Assembly: GCA_002371135.1 (NCBI GenBank)
Contig: DFGB01000031.1
Coordinates: 1 to 11,159 of the forward strand
Length of the DNA: 11,159 bases
Reading direction: 5' to 3'
Source of the DNA: Verrucomicrobia bacterium UBA3761
Lineage (GTDB): Bacteria; Verrucomicrobiota; Kiritimatiellia; RFP12; UBA1067
The notes under the pieces were generated by a model. The model did not search any database. It was not told the origin of the DNA and was given only the letters and a program-made list of their open reading frames with translations. This document shows, piece after piece, positions 1-6,621 of this stretch. Position 1 is the stretch's first letter. Each line of letters starts with the position of its first letter. The translations under genes and the position numbers were made by a program.

Positions 1-20
1 GAGCGCAAGGGGGAAAATTA
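1..20 (-). promoter_or_regulatory. Half of a promoter/operator element, cut by the left edge
   Basis: Read on the reverse strand, bases 20 to 5 are the same 16 bases as 10180 to 10165, which form the upstream half of the rpsL promoter: a TTTTCCCCC box directly followed by a -35-like TTGCGC. The matching GGGGNAAA half and the -10 would lie outside the window. The A/T-rich run at 14-30 would sit just upstream, where an UP element lies. I infer a divergent gene to the left driven by this site. The 16-base identity is seen directly; the promoter role is inference. Confidence 0.45.
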
Positions 21-76
21 AAAAAATTTTGAGGTTTTGAGAGATGAAGGAATATTGCCAATGCCAATTCAACTTG

Positions 77-181
77 TTTTTAACACAGAGGCACAGAGGA
101 ACAGAGATTCACAGAGAGAAGGAGCGGAAAAGCTGAAATCCTCTGTGTTCCTCTGCGACTTGAGTGCCTCTGTGTTAAAAA
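77..181. repeat. Imperfect inverted repeat of the 'cacagagg' type
   Basis: The outer arms, 77-94 and 164-181, are an exact 18-bp inverted match (TTTTTAACACAGAGGCAC and its complement). Inner arms near 95-106 and 141-154 continue the pairing with a two-base insertion, so the 105-bp element could fold into a long hairpin. From general knowledge, dispersed elements rich in 'cacagagg' occur in many bacterial genomes and give rise to spurious predicted peptides. Several short reading frames cross this element and I regard them as such. It lies in the gap upstream of the gre promoter and contains no recognisable gene. Confidence 0.75.
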
Positions 182-183
182 TA

Positions 184-232
184 GGGAAGAGGGAAGAGGG
201 AAGAGGGAAGAGGGAAGAGGGAATAGGGAAGA
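184..232. repeat. Heptamer tandem repeat, 7 copies of GGGAAGA
   Basis: Seven uninterrupted 7-base units begin at 184, 191, 198, 205, 212, 219 and 226. All read GGGAAGA except the sixth, GGGAATA. The array starts two bases after the preceding inverted repeat ends and is strongly strand-asymmetric (purines only on the + strand, apart from the single T). A 7-base unit would shift frame at each copy-number change, so it is unlikely to be coding. It is probably variable in copy number between strains. Confidence 0.9.
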
Positions 233-390
233 GCCGCGCCTCCTTGCCGTAAGGGGCGGGCGAGACTCGGGCAGGCGAAGGCCGCGTCTGGTGCAGTCTT
301 CGCGATTGCTTCGGGGGCGCTCGGCGTTTGCCTAGGGGGCACTCCAAAGCCGCTTCCCAAGCCCCCTTTTTCCCTTCTTGTATCTCCCGC
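233..390. other. Non-coding stretch with one possible hairpin
   Basis: This is a GC-rich gap between the repeats and the gre promoter with no credible gene on either strand. The only structure I see is a 7-bp stem, 334-340 (AGGGGGC) with 361-367 (GCCCCCT), around a 20-base loop and followed by a short T run (367-371). It resembles a weak forward terminator, but there is no forward gene upstream in the window for it to end. I cannot assign a function to the rest. Confidence 0.4.
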
Positions 391-428
391 TTTGCCCCTT
401 GACCCTCTAGGGGGAAATATGCTATAAT
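391..428 (+). promoter_or_regulatory. Promoter of the gre-dksA-lspA operon with embedded inverted repeat
   Basis: The -35 is TTGACC (399-404) and the -10 is TATAAT (423-428), with an 18-bp spacer and a TG one base before the -10 (extended -10). Transcription should start near 435, leaving a leader of about 39 bases before the ATG at 474. Flanking the -35 are TTTGCCCC (391-398) and GGGGGAAA (410-417), an inverted repeat with one mismatched pair. The same arrangement, at identical spacing, lies upstream of rpsL, which suggests an operator shared by the two operons. Confidence 0.85.
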
Positions 429-473
429 TAGCGCCCAACGATTTAAAACGCAACAAAAGGAAAACGATTCGCG

Positions 474-2504
474 ATGGCAGAAATATCGGATATCAAAGAG
501 GCCTTGGCCAAGTGTGCAGAGACTGGCGACTTCGCCCAAGCAGTAGGCATCATGCGCGAAAATGCAGCCGCGCTCGAAAGCGGCATGAAGGCGTCGGAAT
601 TGAAAGACGCATTGAAAAAGACGACCACCGACCGTCTTTTTCTTTCTTTTATCGACGCATGCAATTTCTCGCTCAAGCCGCTGGCCTCGCCGCTAGTGCG
701 CCTGGAACGGCTGATGGCGCTGAGGCCCGGAACGCTCGTCTTCAGCGAGAAGTCGCTTGAGTGGGGACTGGGCATCGTGAAGAGGCTGGACTACTTCTAC
801 CGCAAGATTACGGTCGACTTCACATCGAAGCGCGGCCACCAGTTCACTTACGATGCAGCGCTAGACTTGCTCACCATCGCGCCGCCGGAGCACATCTTCG
901 CAATCCGCCACGCCGACCCTGCTAGATACGAAACTCTTATCAAGGATACGCCGGGAGAGTTCGTCAAGGAAGTCATCAAGAGTTTCGGCGCCGGCTCGAT
1001 GGGCATCCAGAAGCTTGAGGACGTCTGCATCAAGTGCGGCTTTGTCAAGAAGGACAACTGGAAGGCGTTTTGGGAAAAGGCGAAGGCTGCATTGCGCGGC
1101 GACAAGCGCGTCGTCATCCCCGTCCGCAAGACGGAGCCGATTACGATTCGCGAAGAAGTAGAAGATTACGGCGACATGTGGCTTAGCGCGTTCGCCCACG
1201 AGACCGATCCCAAGACAATCCTCGCCGCGGTCCGCGAATACATCGCAACAAGCGCATACGCAAAGCTCGAACCTGACAAGAAGGCGGAAGCGACGGAGAT
1301 CCTCGCCGGACGTCTCGCGTTCTCGCTCGTGGCTGCGCGCCAGGTAGACGATGCACTCTACGCTCGCATCGCGCTCACAATCACCGCGATGAAGCTCCAG
1401 AACCCCGGCCCTGAAGAAATGCGCGCCTACCTCTGGGAGCGCAAGCGCTTCATCAAGGCCTCGGCGAACCTGCCTTCGCGCGACGTGAACGACCTCATCG
1501 CGTTCATGGCGACGGACGATGCGGCCCGCGCGAAAATCTGCGCCGCGATCGGCGAATTCAACTACCAGGCGGTCCAGGCCATCATCTCGCAGTTCGCCAC
1601 GTTCCCGGAAGCGCGCGCGGCGATCGCCAAGGAACTCTCCTCCGCGCAGGCGCCCGCGACGCTTGTCACGCTCTTCGCAGGATCCTACAACCGCTTCAAA
1701 GCCGACTGGCCGGAGCTGCCGCCCTTCATCGCCATTCTCAAGAGCGCGATCGCCCTTGGCGAAGGACGCCAAAGCGGCGAGGTTCTCAGGATGCAGAACA
1801 TCATCCGCCGCCTCTTCATGCAGAAGGAGTGGCTGGAGCAGACTTTGAACGCCCTCGAACCCGCCGAAAGGATGGCGTTCTTCGAACGCTTCCAGGCGTC
1901 GATTGCGTGGGACGCATCCACGCATCACACGATTGTCGTGAGAATGTCGAACATCGCGCCGGAACTCAAGAAGCACATCGTCAAGGCCGAGAAGAAGCGC
2001 GAATACGCCCGCCTCACCTCGCCGCGTTCCTATGCCGCGAAGAAGGCCGAGTATCTCAAGCTCATCAACGTCGACATGCCCAAGAACGTCCGCCGCATCG
2101 AATTTGCAAAGGGCTTCGGCGACCTCAGCGAAAACGCCGAGTACCAGTACGCAAAGGACGAGCAGCGCGCCCTCATGTACAAGCAGGGCGAGATGCAGAG
2201 CGAACTTGAAGCCGTCAAGGCCGACGAGTTCAAGGACGCGACGACGGAGGAAGTCATGCCCGGCGTGACGGTCGTCATCGAAACCCCGGACGGCGAGAAG
2301 ACCTACACCATCCTCGGCGAATGGGACAACGACCTCGAGCGCGGCATCATCTCGTCCAAGACGCGCCTCGCGCTCAACATGCTCGGCAAGAAGGCAGGCG
2401 AGAATTTCGAGTTGCCCGGCGCCGGGCGCTCTGAAGTCGTGTTCGCCAAAATCCGCGAAATCCGCCCGCTCTCCGACGAGATCCGCGAATGGATGAAAGT
2501 CTAA
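474..2504 (+). CDS. greA: GreA-type transcript cleavage factor with long N-terminal extension
   Basis: The protein has 676 residues. Roughly the last 160 form a complete GreA/GreB module: an N-terminal coiled coil from about residue 515, the tip motif GDLSENAEY at 549-557 with the acidic pair D550 and E553, and a C-terminal FKBP-like domain ending near EIRPLSDEIREW. In this family the coiled coil enters the RNA polymerase secondary channel and its acidic tip stimulates cleavage of backtracked RNA. The first ~510 residues match no domain I recognise; they look largely helical and charged. GreA alone is about 158 residues, but I recall chlamydial GreA proteins of about 700 residues, so the extension may be a PVC trait. 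The ATG at 474 follows AAGGA at 457-461. This is the first gene of the operon, followed 33 bp later by the DksA-type gene. Confidence 0.88.
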   Translation: MAEISDIKEALAKCAETGDFAQAVGIMRENAAALESGMKASELKDALKKTTTDRLFLSFIDACNFSLKPLASPLVRLERLMALRPGTLVFSEKSLEWGLGIVKRLDYFYRKITVDFTSKRGHQFTYDAALDLLTIAPPEHIFAIRHADPARYETLIKDTPGEFVKEVIKSFGAGSMGIQKLEDVCIKCGFVKKDNWKAFWEKAKAALRGDKRVVIPVRKTEPITIREEVEDYGDMWLSAFAHETDPKTILAAVREYIATSAYAKLEPDKKAEATEILAGRLAFSLVAARQVDDALYARIALTITAMKLQNPGPEEMRAYLWERKRFIKASANLPSRDVNDLIAFMATDDAARAKICAAIGEFNYQAVQAIISQFATFPEARAAIAKELSSAQAPATLVTLFAGSYNRFKADWPELPPFIAILKSAIALGEGRQSGEVLRMQNIIRRLFMQKEWLEQTLNALEPAERMAFFERFQASIAWDASTHHTIVVRMSNIAPELKKHIVKAEKKREYARLTSPRSYAAKKAEYLKLINVDMPKNVRRIEFAKGFGDLSENAEYQYAKDEQRALMYKQGEMQSELEAVKADEFKDATTEEVMPGVTVVIETPDGEKTYTILGEWDNDLERGIISSKTRLALNMLGKKAGENFELPGAGRSEVVFAKIREIRPLSDEIREWMKV

Positions 2505-2537
2505 GATCGCACATCTTTCAATAGAAGGAGGTTTATC

Positions 2538-3218
2538 ATGGGAGTCTATGTAGAAGACGAAGGCAAAGAAGATTTGGGAAAGGAACTCGACGCCGGCGCT
2601 GAAGAAGAGAAGGAAGCGCAAGGCGTCAAGAAGCCAAACCGTCGCGCCCCGGTGATCGCCAAAACGCCGCCGCGAAAGGTCGAACCGATCGACACCGCCA
2701 AGGCCGTGGCGTTCGCGATGTCGATTGCAAAAGAGATGAAGCGCAACGCGCGCGAGGCCGACGCGAAGGCGAACGAGGACAACGGCATCAGGCTTTCGCG
2801 CCGCCCCGTTTCGCGCAACGGCAACAAGAAGGATGGTTCGCTCACCTTCCCCGAGGCCGACCTCAAGGAGTTCCGCAAGAACCTCCTCGCCGCCCGCGAG
2901 AAAGCCCTCAGCGCCGCCGATGCGATGAAGGCGACCGGCTTCAACGCTTCCGACGACCACGAGGCCGACGGCGGCGACGGCACCAACCAGACTCTGCGCC
3001 TCCAGGCGCTCGGCCAGGTCGGCAACATCAACCGCACCATCCAACAGATCGAAGAGGCGCTCCACCGCATCGACGACGGAACATACGGCATCTGCACCGT
3101 CTGCGGCCAGCTCATCCGCAAGCCGCGCCTTCTCAACCAGCCATTCGTCCTCACGTGCATGGAATGCCAGAACGACATGGAACAGGGCAAAATCCGCGGC
3201 GACGGGGTCAACGGCTGA
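2538..3218 (+). CDS. DksA/TraR-family zinc-finger protein
   Basis: The protein has 226 residues. The C-terminal half has the DksA/TraR pattern: a helical region with DDHEAD at 139-144, resembling the DNHPAD motif of the YteA/YlyA-like branch, then a four-cysteine zinc finger, C186-x2-C189-x17-C207-x2-C210, with the family's spacing. Family members bind the RNA polymerase secondary channel and alter initiation, often with ppGpp; whether this one responds to ppGpp cannot be read from sequence. The first ~110 residues are charged, lysine- and glutamate-rich and probably disordered, longer than in typical DksA (about 150 residues). A strong Shine-Dalgarno sequence, AAGGAGG at 2525-2531, fixes the ATG six bases later. 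It lies between gre and lspA; a DksA-type gene beside lspA is a common arrangement (for example ylyA-lspA in Bacillus). Confidence 0.87.
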   Translation: MGVYVEDEGKEDLGKELDAGAEEEKEAQGVKKPNRRAPVIAKTPPRKVEPIDTAKAVAFAMSIAKEMKRNAREADAKANEDNGIRLSRRPVSRNGNKKDGSLTFPEADLKEFRKNLLAAREKALSAADAMKATGFNASDDHEADGGDGTNQTLRLQALGQVGNINRTIQQIEEALHRIDDGTYGICTVCGQLIRKPRLLNQPFVLTCMECQNDMEQGKIRGDGVNG

Positions 3219-3231
3219 TTGGCGCAGACCG

Positions 3232-3759
3232 ATGCGCACCTTCGTGATTCTCTTTGCGGCGACGGCGAACTTGACTCTGCTCGATGCGGTGGTCAAGGAA
3301 TTGGCCGTCGCGCGCTTGAAAGGCGCGGGCGCGGTGGAAGTCGTCAAAGGATTCTTCAACCTCGCCTACGTGGAGAATCGCGGCTGCGCCTGGGGGATGT
3401 TGCAGAACCACGCCGTCGCGCTTGCAGTGGTCGGGGTGCTGGCGATGGCGCTCATAGCATGGCAGCGCCGCCGGCTGTTCGACCCGCTCGCGCTGCCGTT
3501 CAAGCCCAAGACGAACGCCTTTATCGCGCTCGCGGCGGAGAGCTTGATGTATGCGGGCATCCTCGGCAATTTGATCGACAGATTCTACAGGGGATGCGTC
3601 GTGGATATGTTCGACTTCCACATCGCGTCAAGCCATTTCCCTTGCTTCAACCTCGCCGACTCCTACTTGACTATTTCAGTCGTTCTTCTCCTGACCGCGA
3701 TTTTCAAGCGCCAGGGTGTTGCGCCCGGTCTTGACAAGCCACCTCGAAAAGCGGTATAA
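3232..3759 (+). CDS. lspA: Lipoprotein signal peptidase (signal peptidase II)
   Basis: The protein has 175 residues, near the family's usual length. It is an inner-membrane aspartyl protease that cleaves prolipoprotein signal peptides before the lipidated cysteine. The family motifs appear in order: D18 near the start (LLDAVVK), ENRGCAWGML around 48-57 (usual form N-x-G-A-A-F), GNLIDR at 112-117, GCVVD with catalytic D125, and FNLADS at 139-144 with catalytic D143. Hydrophobic segments lie around 3-17, 60-77, 97-113 and 144-158. The start lies 13 bp after the DksA stop; no in-frame alternative start lies between them and the Shine-Dalgarno is weak, so translational coupling is likely. Its TAA stop (3757-3759) lies inside the -10 box of the next operon's promoter. 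Confidence 0.92.
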   Translation: MRTFVILFAATANLTLLDAVVKELAVARLKGAGAVEVVKGFFNLAYVENRGCAWGMLQNHAVALAVVGVLAMALIAWQRRRLFDPLALPFKPKTNAFIALAAESLMYAGILGNLIDRFYRGCVVDMFDFHIASSHFPCFNLADSYLTISVVLLLTAIFKRQGVAPGLDKPPRKAV

Positions 3760-3760
3760 T
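3731..3760 (+). promoter_or_regulatory. Promoter of the V-ATPase operon, inside the lspA 3' end
   Basis: A perfect -35, TTGACA (3731-3736), and a perfect -10, TATAAT (3755-3760), are separated by 18 bp. The expected start is near 3767, about 26 bases before the atpE ATG. The whole promoter is coding sequence for the last residues of lspA, and the lspA stop codon TAA is bases 3-5 of the -10. It lacks the CCCC/GGGG inverted repeat of the gre and rpsL promoters, so it is probably controlled differently. Confidence 0.85.
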
Positions 3761-3792
3761 TTACACCAAAGATTACAAAGGGACACTTCAAC

Positions 3793-4371
3793 ATGAGCGA
3801 AGATTTGCAGAGCCTACTCGAAAGGATCAACCGCGACGGCGTAGAAAAAGCCCGTGCCGAGGCGGCGAAGATCGTCGCAGACGCGAAAGCCGAAGCGGCA
3901 AAGATTGTCAAGGAAGCGCAGGCCCTCGCGGCGGCGACAAAGGCCGAGTCCGAACGCGTGGCGGAGGACAATGCAGAGCGCGCGGCGGAGACGATCCGCC
4001 AGAGCGCCCGCGACACCTTGCGCAAGGTCGAGGATTCCGTCACGGAACTTCTCAAGAAGCTTCTCGCGGAGAATGTCGACCGCGCTCTTGCGAACGAGAA
4101 GACGCTGACGGAGATCGCGTCGAAGGTCGTGGTGGAATTCGCGACTACGGGCGACGTCGAAGTCGCGGCCGCGGGCAAGTTCGCCTCGGCCCTCAAGGCC
4201 GCGCTCGCATCCAAGCCGTCCATCAAGGTCGTCACCGATGAAACGCTCGGGACGGGCTTTTCCGTCAAGTTGGACGGCGGCCGCGTCGAGCATTCATTCA
4301 AAGGCGACGTTCTCGCAGAAGAGCTTTCGCGCCGTCTGCGGCCGGAACTCGCCAAACTCGTCAGGGGCTGA
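3793..4371 (+). CDS. atpE: V-type ATPase subunit E (peripheral stalk)
   Basis: The protein has 192 residues, matching the family. Residues 1 to ~95 are an alanine-, lysine- and glutamate-rich coiled coil with the repeated phrase AAKIV and no proline. The C-terminal half is a compact domain ending with the E-subunit-like stretch GTGFSVKLDGGRVEHSF followed by a helix (ELSRRLRPELAKLV). In V-type ATPases, subunit E pairs with G/H to form the peripheral stalk that holds the A3B3 head against rotation. The ATG is preceded by AAAGGGA at 3777-3783, nine bases upstream. It is first in its operon, as expected for bacterial V-ATPase loci, and the next gene begins two bases after its stop. Confidence 0.9.
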   Translation: MSEDLQSLLERINRDGVEKARAEAAKIVADAKAEAAKIVKEAQALAAATKAESERVAEDNAERAAETIRQSARDTLRKVEDSVTELLKKLLAENVDRALANEKTLTEIASKVVVEFATTGDVEVAAAGKFASALKAALASKPSIKVVTDETLGTGFSVKLDGGRVEHSFKGDVLAEELSRRLRPELAKLVRG

Positions 4372-4373
4372 GC

Positions 4374-4832
4374 ATGACGGTCGACTACATCGTTGCCAGC
4401 CTGCCGCCGCTCGAATTCGGCGTTCCGCCTGCGATCGACGAAGAACGCTTCGCCCAGCTCGCAGGCGGGCGCATCGCGGCGGAAATGGCCAAGTGGCGCG
4501 AACTCGAAACCGAACTGCGCAACGCGATGGCTGTTGCGCGCGGCAAGGCGAAGGACGCGCGGCCGGCAAAGGGATGTTCGCTCTACTGGCGCCAGCGCAT
4601 CGCCGCGTGCTTCCAGGAAAAGGACATCGCCAAGCGCGATGAACTTCTGGACAGGGTGTGGTGGGATGCGGCGCTCGAGCTCGTCCCCCCTTCCGCCCCG
4701 CTCGGCAAAGGGGCGCTCGCGGCATATGGCGTCCGTCTTGCCATAGCATGCAAGCGAGCAAGAATTTCGCCCGCCGCCGGTGCGGACGCTTTCGATGCGC
4801 TGACCGCCGGCTCGAAACTGGATTTCAATTGA
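4374..4832 (+). CDS. DUF2764-like protein of the V-ATPase operon
   Basis: The protein has 152 residues, is soluble, and has no signal peptide or membrane segment. The opening YIVASLPPLEFGVPP (residues 5-19) followed by an acidic FAQLA helix resembles the DUF2764 family, known from V-ATPase operons of Bacteroidetes and Chlamydiae between the E and A genes. That is its place here. The rest is helical with charged, tryptophan-containing helices (MAKWRELETELR, LLDRVWWDAALELV). Its role is not established; because these operons usually lack a recognisable subunit C, it may take the place of that central-stalk socket. AGGGG at 4363-4367 is a good Shine-Dalgarno site, lying in the last codons of atpE, so the two genes are probably coupled. 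Family assignment is from memory of sequence and context. Confidence 0.72.
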   Translation: MTVDYIVASLPPLEFGVPPAIDEERFAQLAGGRIAAEMAKWRELETELRNAMAVARGKAKDARPAKGCSLYWRQRIAACFQEKDIAKRDELLDRVWWDAALELVPPSAPLGKGALAAYGVRLAIACKRARISPAAGADAFDALTAGSKLDFN

Positions 4833-4860
4833 TATTCATCTCGCAAACGTTCTTTCCATC

Positions 4861-6621
4861 ATGACTGCAACTGGTAAAATCTCCGCCGTCAACGGCAACA
4901 TGATCACCGTCAAATTCGAAGGTGCGGTGGCTCAAAACGAAGTAGGCTACGCCCTTCTCGGAGACAAGAGGCTCATGGCCGAAATCGTCCGCGTCCGCGG
5001 CGAGAAAGCCGACATGCAGGTCTTCGACGCCACGACCGACCTGGCGATTGGAGACAAGGTTGAATTCTCCGGCGAACTGCTCGCAGCGGAACTCGGCCCC
5101 GGCATGCTGGCGCAGGTCTACGACGGTCTCCAGAACCCGCTTGGCGAACTTGCAAAAGCGGCCGCAAAGATTTCGAAAGACGCCGAATACTTCCTCCAGC
5201 GCGGCATGTACATTCCAGGTCTGCCGCGCGACAAGAAATGGGACTTCCACCCGACCGCCAAAGTCGGCGACCGCGTCACCGCCGGTGAATTTCTCGGCTG
5301 GGTCACCGAAGGCATCTTCGACAACAAGACGATGCCGGGCCACAAGATCATGGTCCCCTTCGCGCTGCGCGGCGTCTATACGGTAAAGTCGATCGCGCCC
5401 GCGGGCGACTACACGGTGGTCGAAGACATTGCGACACTCGCCGACGCGGCAGGCAAGGAAGTCAAAGTCCAGATGATGCAGCGCTGGCCGGTCAAAGTGC
5501 CGATCAAGTGCTTCGTCGAACGACTCGAACCGACCGAGACGCTGGAAACGACCGTCCGCACGATCGACACGTTCTTCCCCGTCGCGGTTGGCGGCACGTA
5601 TTGCATTCCCGGTCCCTTCGGCGCCGGCAAGACGGTGCTCCAGCAGACGACCGCGCGCTACGCCAAGGTCGACATCGTAATTTCCGCCGCTTGCGGCGAA
5701 CGCGCCGGCGAGGTCGTGGAAACGCTCAAGGAGTTTCCTGAAATCGTCGACCCCAAGACCGGCCAGTCGCTGATGAAGCGCACCATCATCATTTGCAACA
5801 CGTCGTCCATGCCCGTCGCCTCGCGCGAGGCGTCCGTGTATACGGCGGTGACGCTTGCGGAATACTTCCGCCAAATGGGGCTCAACGTCCTCGTGCTGGC
5901 AGATTCCACGTCGCGCTGGGCGCAGGCGATGCGCGAACTCTCGGGACGCCTTGAGGAAATCCCGGGCGATGAAGCGTTCCCGGCCTACCTCGAAAGCCGC
6001 ATTGCGGCGTTCTACGAGCGCGCCGGGCGCGTGAAACTGAAAGACGGCACCACGGGTTCCGTCACCATCGGCGGCACCGTATCGCCCGCCGGCGGCAACT
6101 TCGACGAGCCTGTCACGCAAGCGACGCTCAAGGTCGTCGGCGGCTTCCACGGCCTCTCCCGCGCCCGCTCCGACTCCCGCCGGTACCCGGCCATCGACCC
6201 GCTCGATTCCTGGAGCCACTACAACTCCGTCATCGAGCAGGACAAGGTCGAAAAGGCCCGCTCCATCCTGCGCAAGGGCAACGAAATCGGCCAGATGATG
6301 AAGGTCGTGGGCGAAGAAGGCACCAGCCTCGAAGACTTTGTAACGTATCTCAAGGCGGAATTCCTCGATGCCGTGTACCTCCAGCAGAACGCGTTCTCGG
6401 AGTCCGACGCAACAACGCCTGTCGAGCGTCAGAAGGTCATGTTCTCGGTCGTCGAAAAGGCGCTCTTGAGTTCCTACGGATTCGCGGACAAGGATGCCGC
6501 GCGCAAGTTCTTCATGAATCTCCAGCAGGTGTTCATCGACTGGAACGACAAGCCGTTCAACTCGCCCGAATTCACTTCGATGCGGAGCGAACTCATCTCC
6601 AAAATCGAGGCCGCCGCCTAG
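4861..6621 (+). CDS. atpA: V-type ATPase catalytic subunit A
   Basis: The protein has 586 residues, full length for the family. It is the nucleotide-hydrolysing subunit of the A3B3 head. Visible features in order: the N-terminal beta-barrel (about 1-70), the A-specific insertion (about 110-190), Walker A GPFGAGKT at 251-258 with K257, the CGER motif at 278-281 with catalytic E280, and the SRWAQAMRELSGRLEEIPGDEAFPAYL block that distinguishes A subunits, followed by a helical C-terminal domain. The 28-bp gap after the DUF2764-like gene holds no clear Shine-Dalgarno, which is odd for such a gene. All isoleucine codons I checked are ATC or ATT, none ATA. The TAG stop overlaps by one base the GTG start of the next gene, which is not atpB as the usual order would give. 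Confidence 0.95.
   Translation: MTATGKISAVNGNMITVKFEGAVAQNEVGYALLGDKRLMAEIVRVRGEKADMQVFDATTDLAIGDKVEFSGELLAAELGPGMLAQVYDGLQNPLGELAKAAAKISKDAEYFLQRGMYIPGLPRDKKWDFHPTAKVGDRVTAGEFLGWVTEGIFDNKTMPGHKIMVPFALRGVYTVKSIAPAGDYTVVEDIATLADAAGKEVKVQMMQRWPVKVPIKCFVERLEPTETLETTVRTIDTFFPVAVGGTYCIPGPFGAGKTVLQQTTARYAKVDIVISAACGERAGEVVETLKEFPEIVDPKTGQSLMKRTIIICNTSSMPVASREASVYTAVTLAEYFRQMGLNVLVLADSTSRWAQAMRELSGRLEEIPGDEAFPAYLESRIAAFYERAGRVKLKDGTTGSVTIGGTVSPAGGNFDEPVTQATLKVVGGFHGLSRARSDSRRYPAIDPLDSWSHYNSVIEQDKVEKARSILRKGNEIGQMMKVVGEEGTSLEDFVTYLKAEFLDAVYLQQNAFSESDATTPVERQKVMFSVVEKALLSSYGFADKDAARKFFMNLQQVFIDWNDKPFNSPEFTSMRSELISKIEAAA

Noticed and set aside
184..232. CRISPR array
   Set aside because: The 7-base units are contiguous without spacers, and no cas genes are present.
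37..252. Short forward frame through the repeats at 77-232
   Set aside because: It is produced by the 'cacagagg' inverted repeat and the GGGAAGA array, has no ribosome binding site, and the heptamer array would shift its frame when copy number changes.
861..3359. An 832-codon reverse-strand open frame opposite gre and the DksA-type gene
   Set aside because: Its product is a low-complexity mix of Arg, Asp, Leu and Val without any recognisable domain. It mirrors the strong third-position GC bias of the genes on the other strand, and those genes have clear motifs, promoter and Shine-Dalgarno sites.
3219..3734. Forward frame overlapping lspA
   Set aside because: Arg/Gly-rich translation without motifs; the lspA frame at 3232-3759 has all signal peptidase II motifs.
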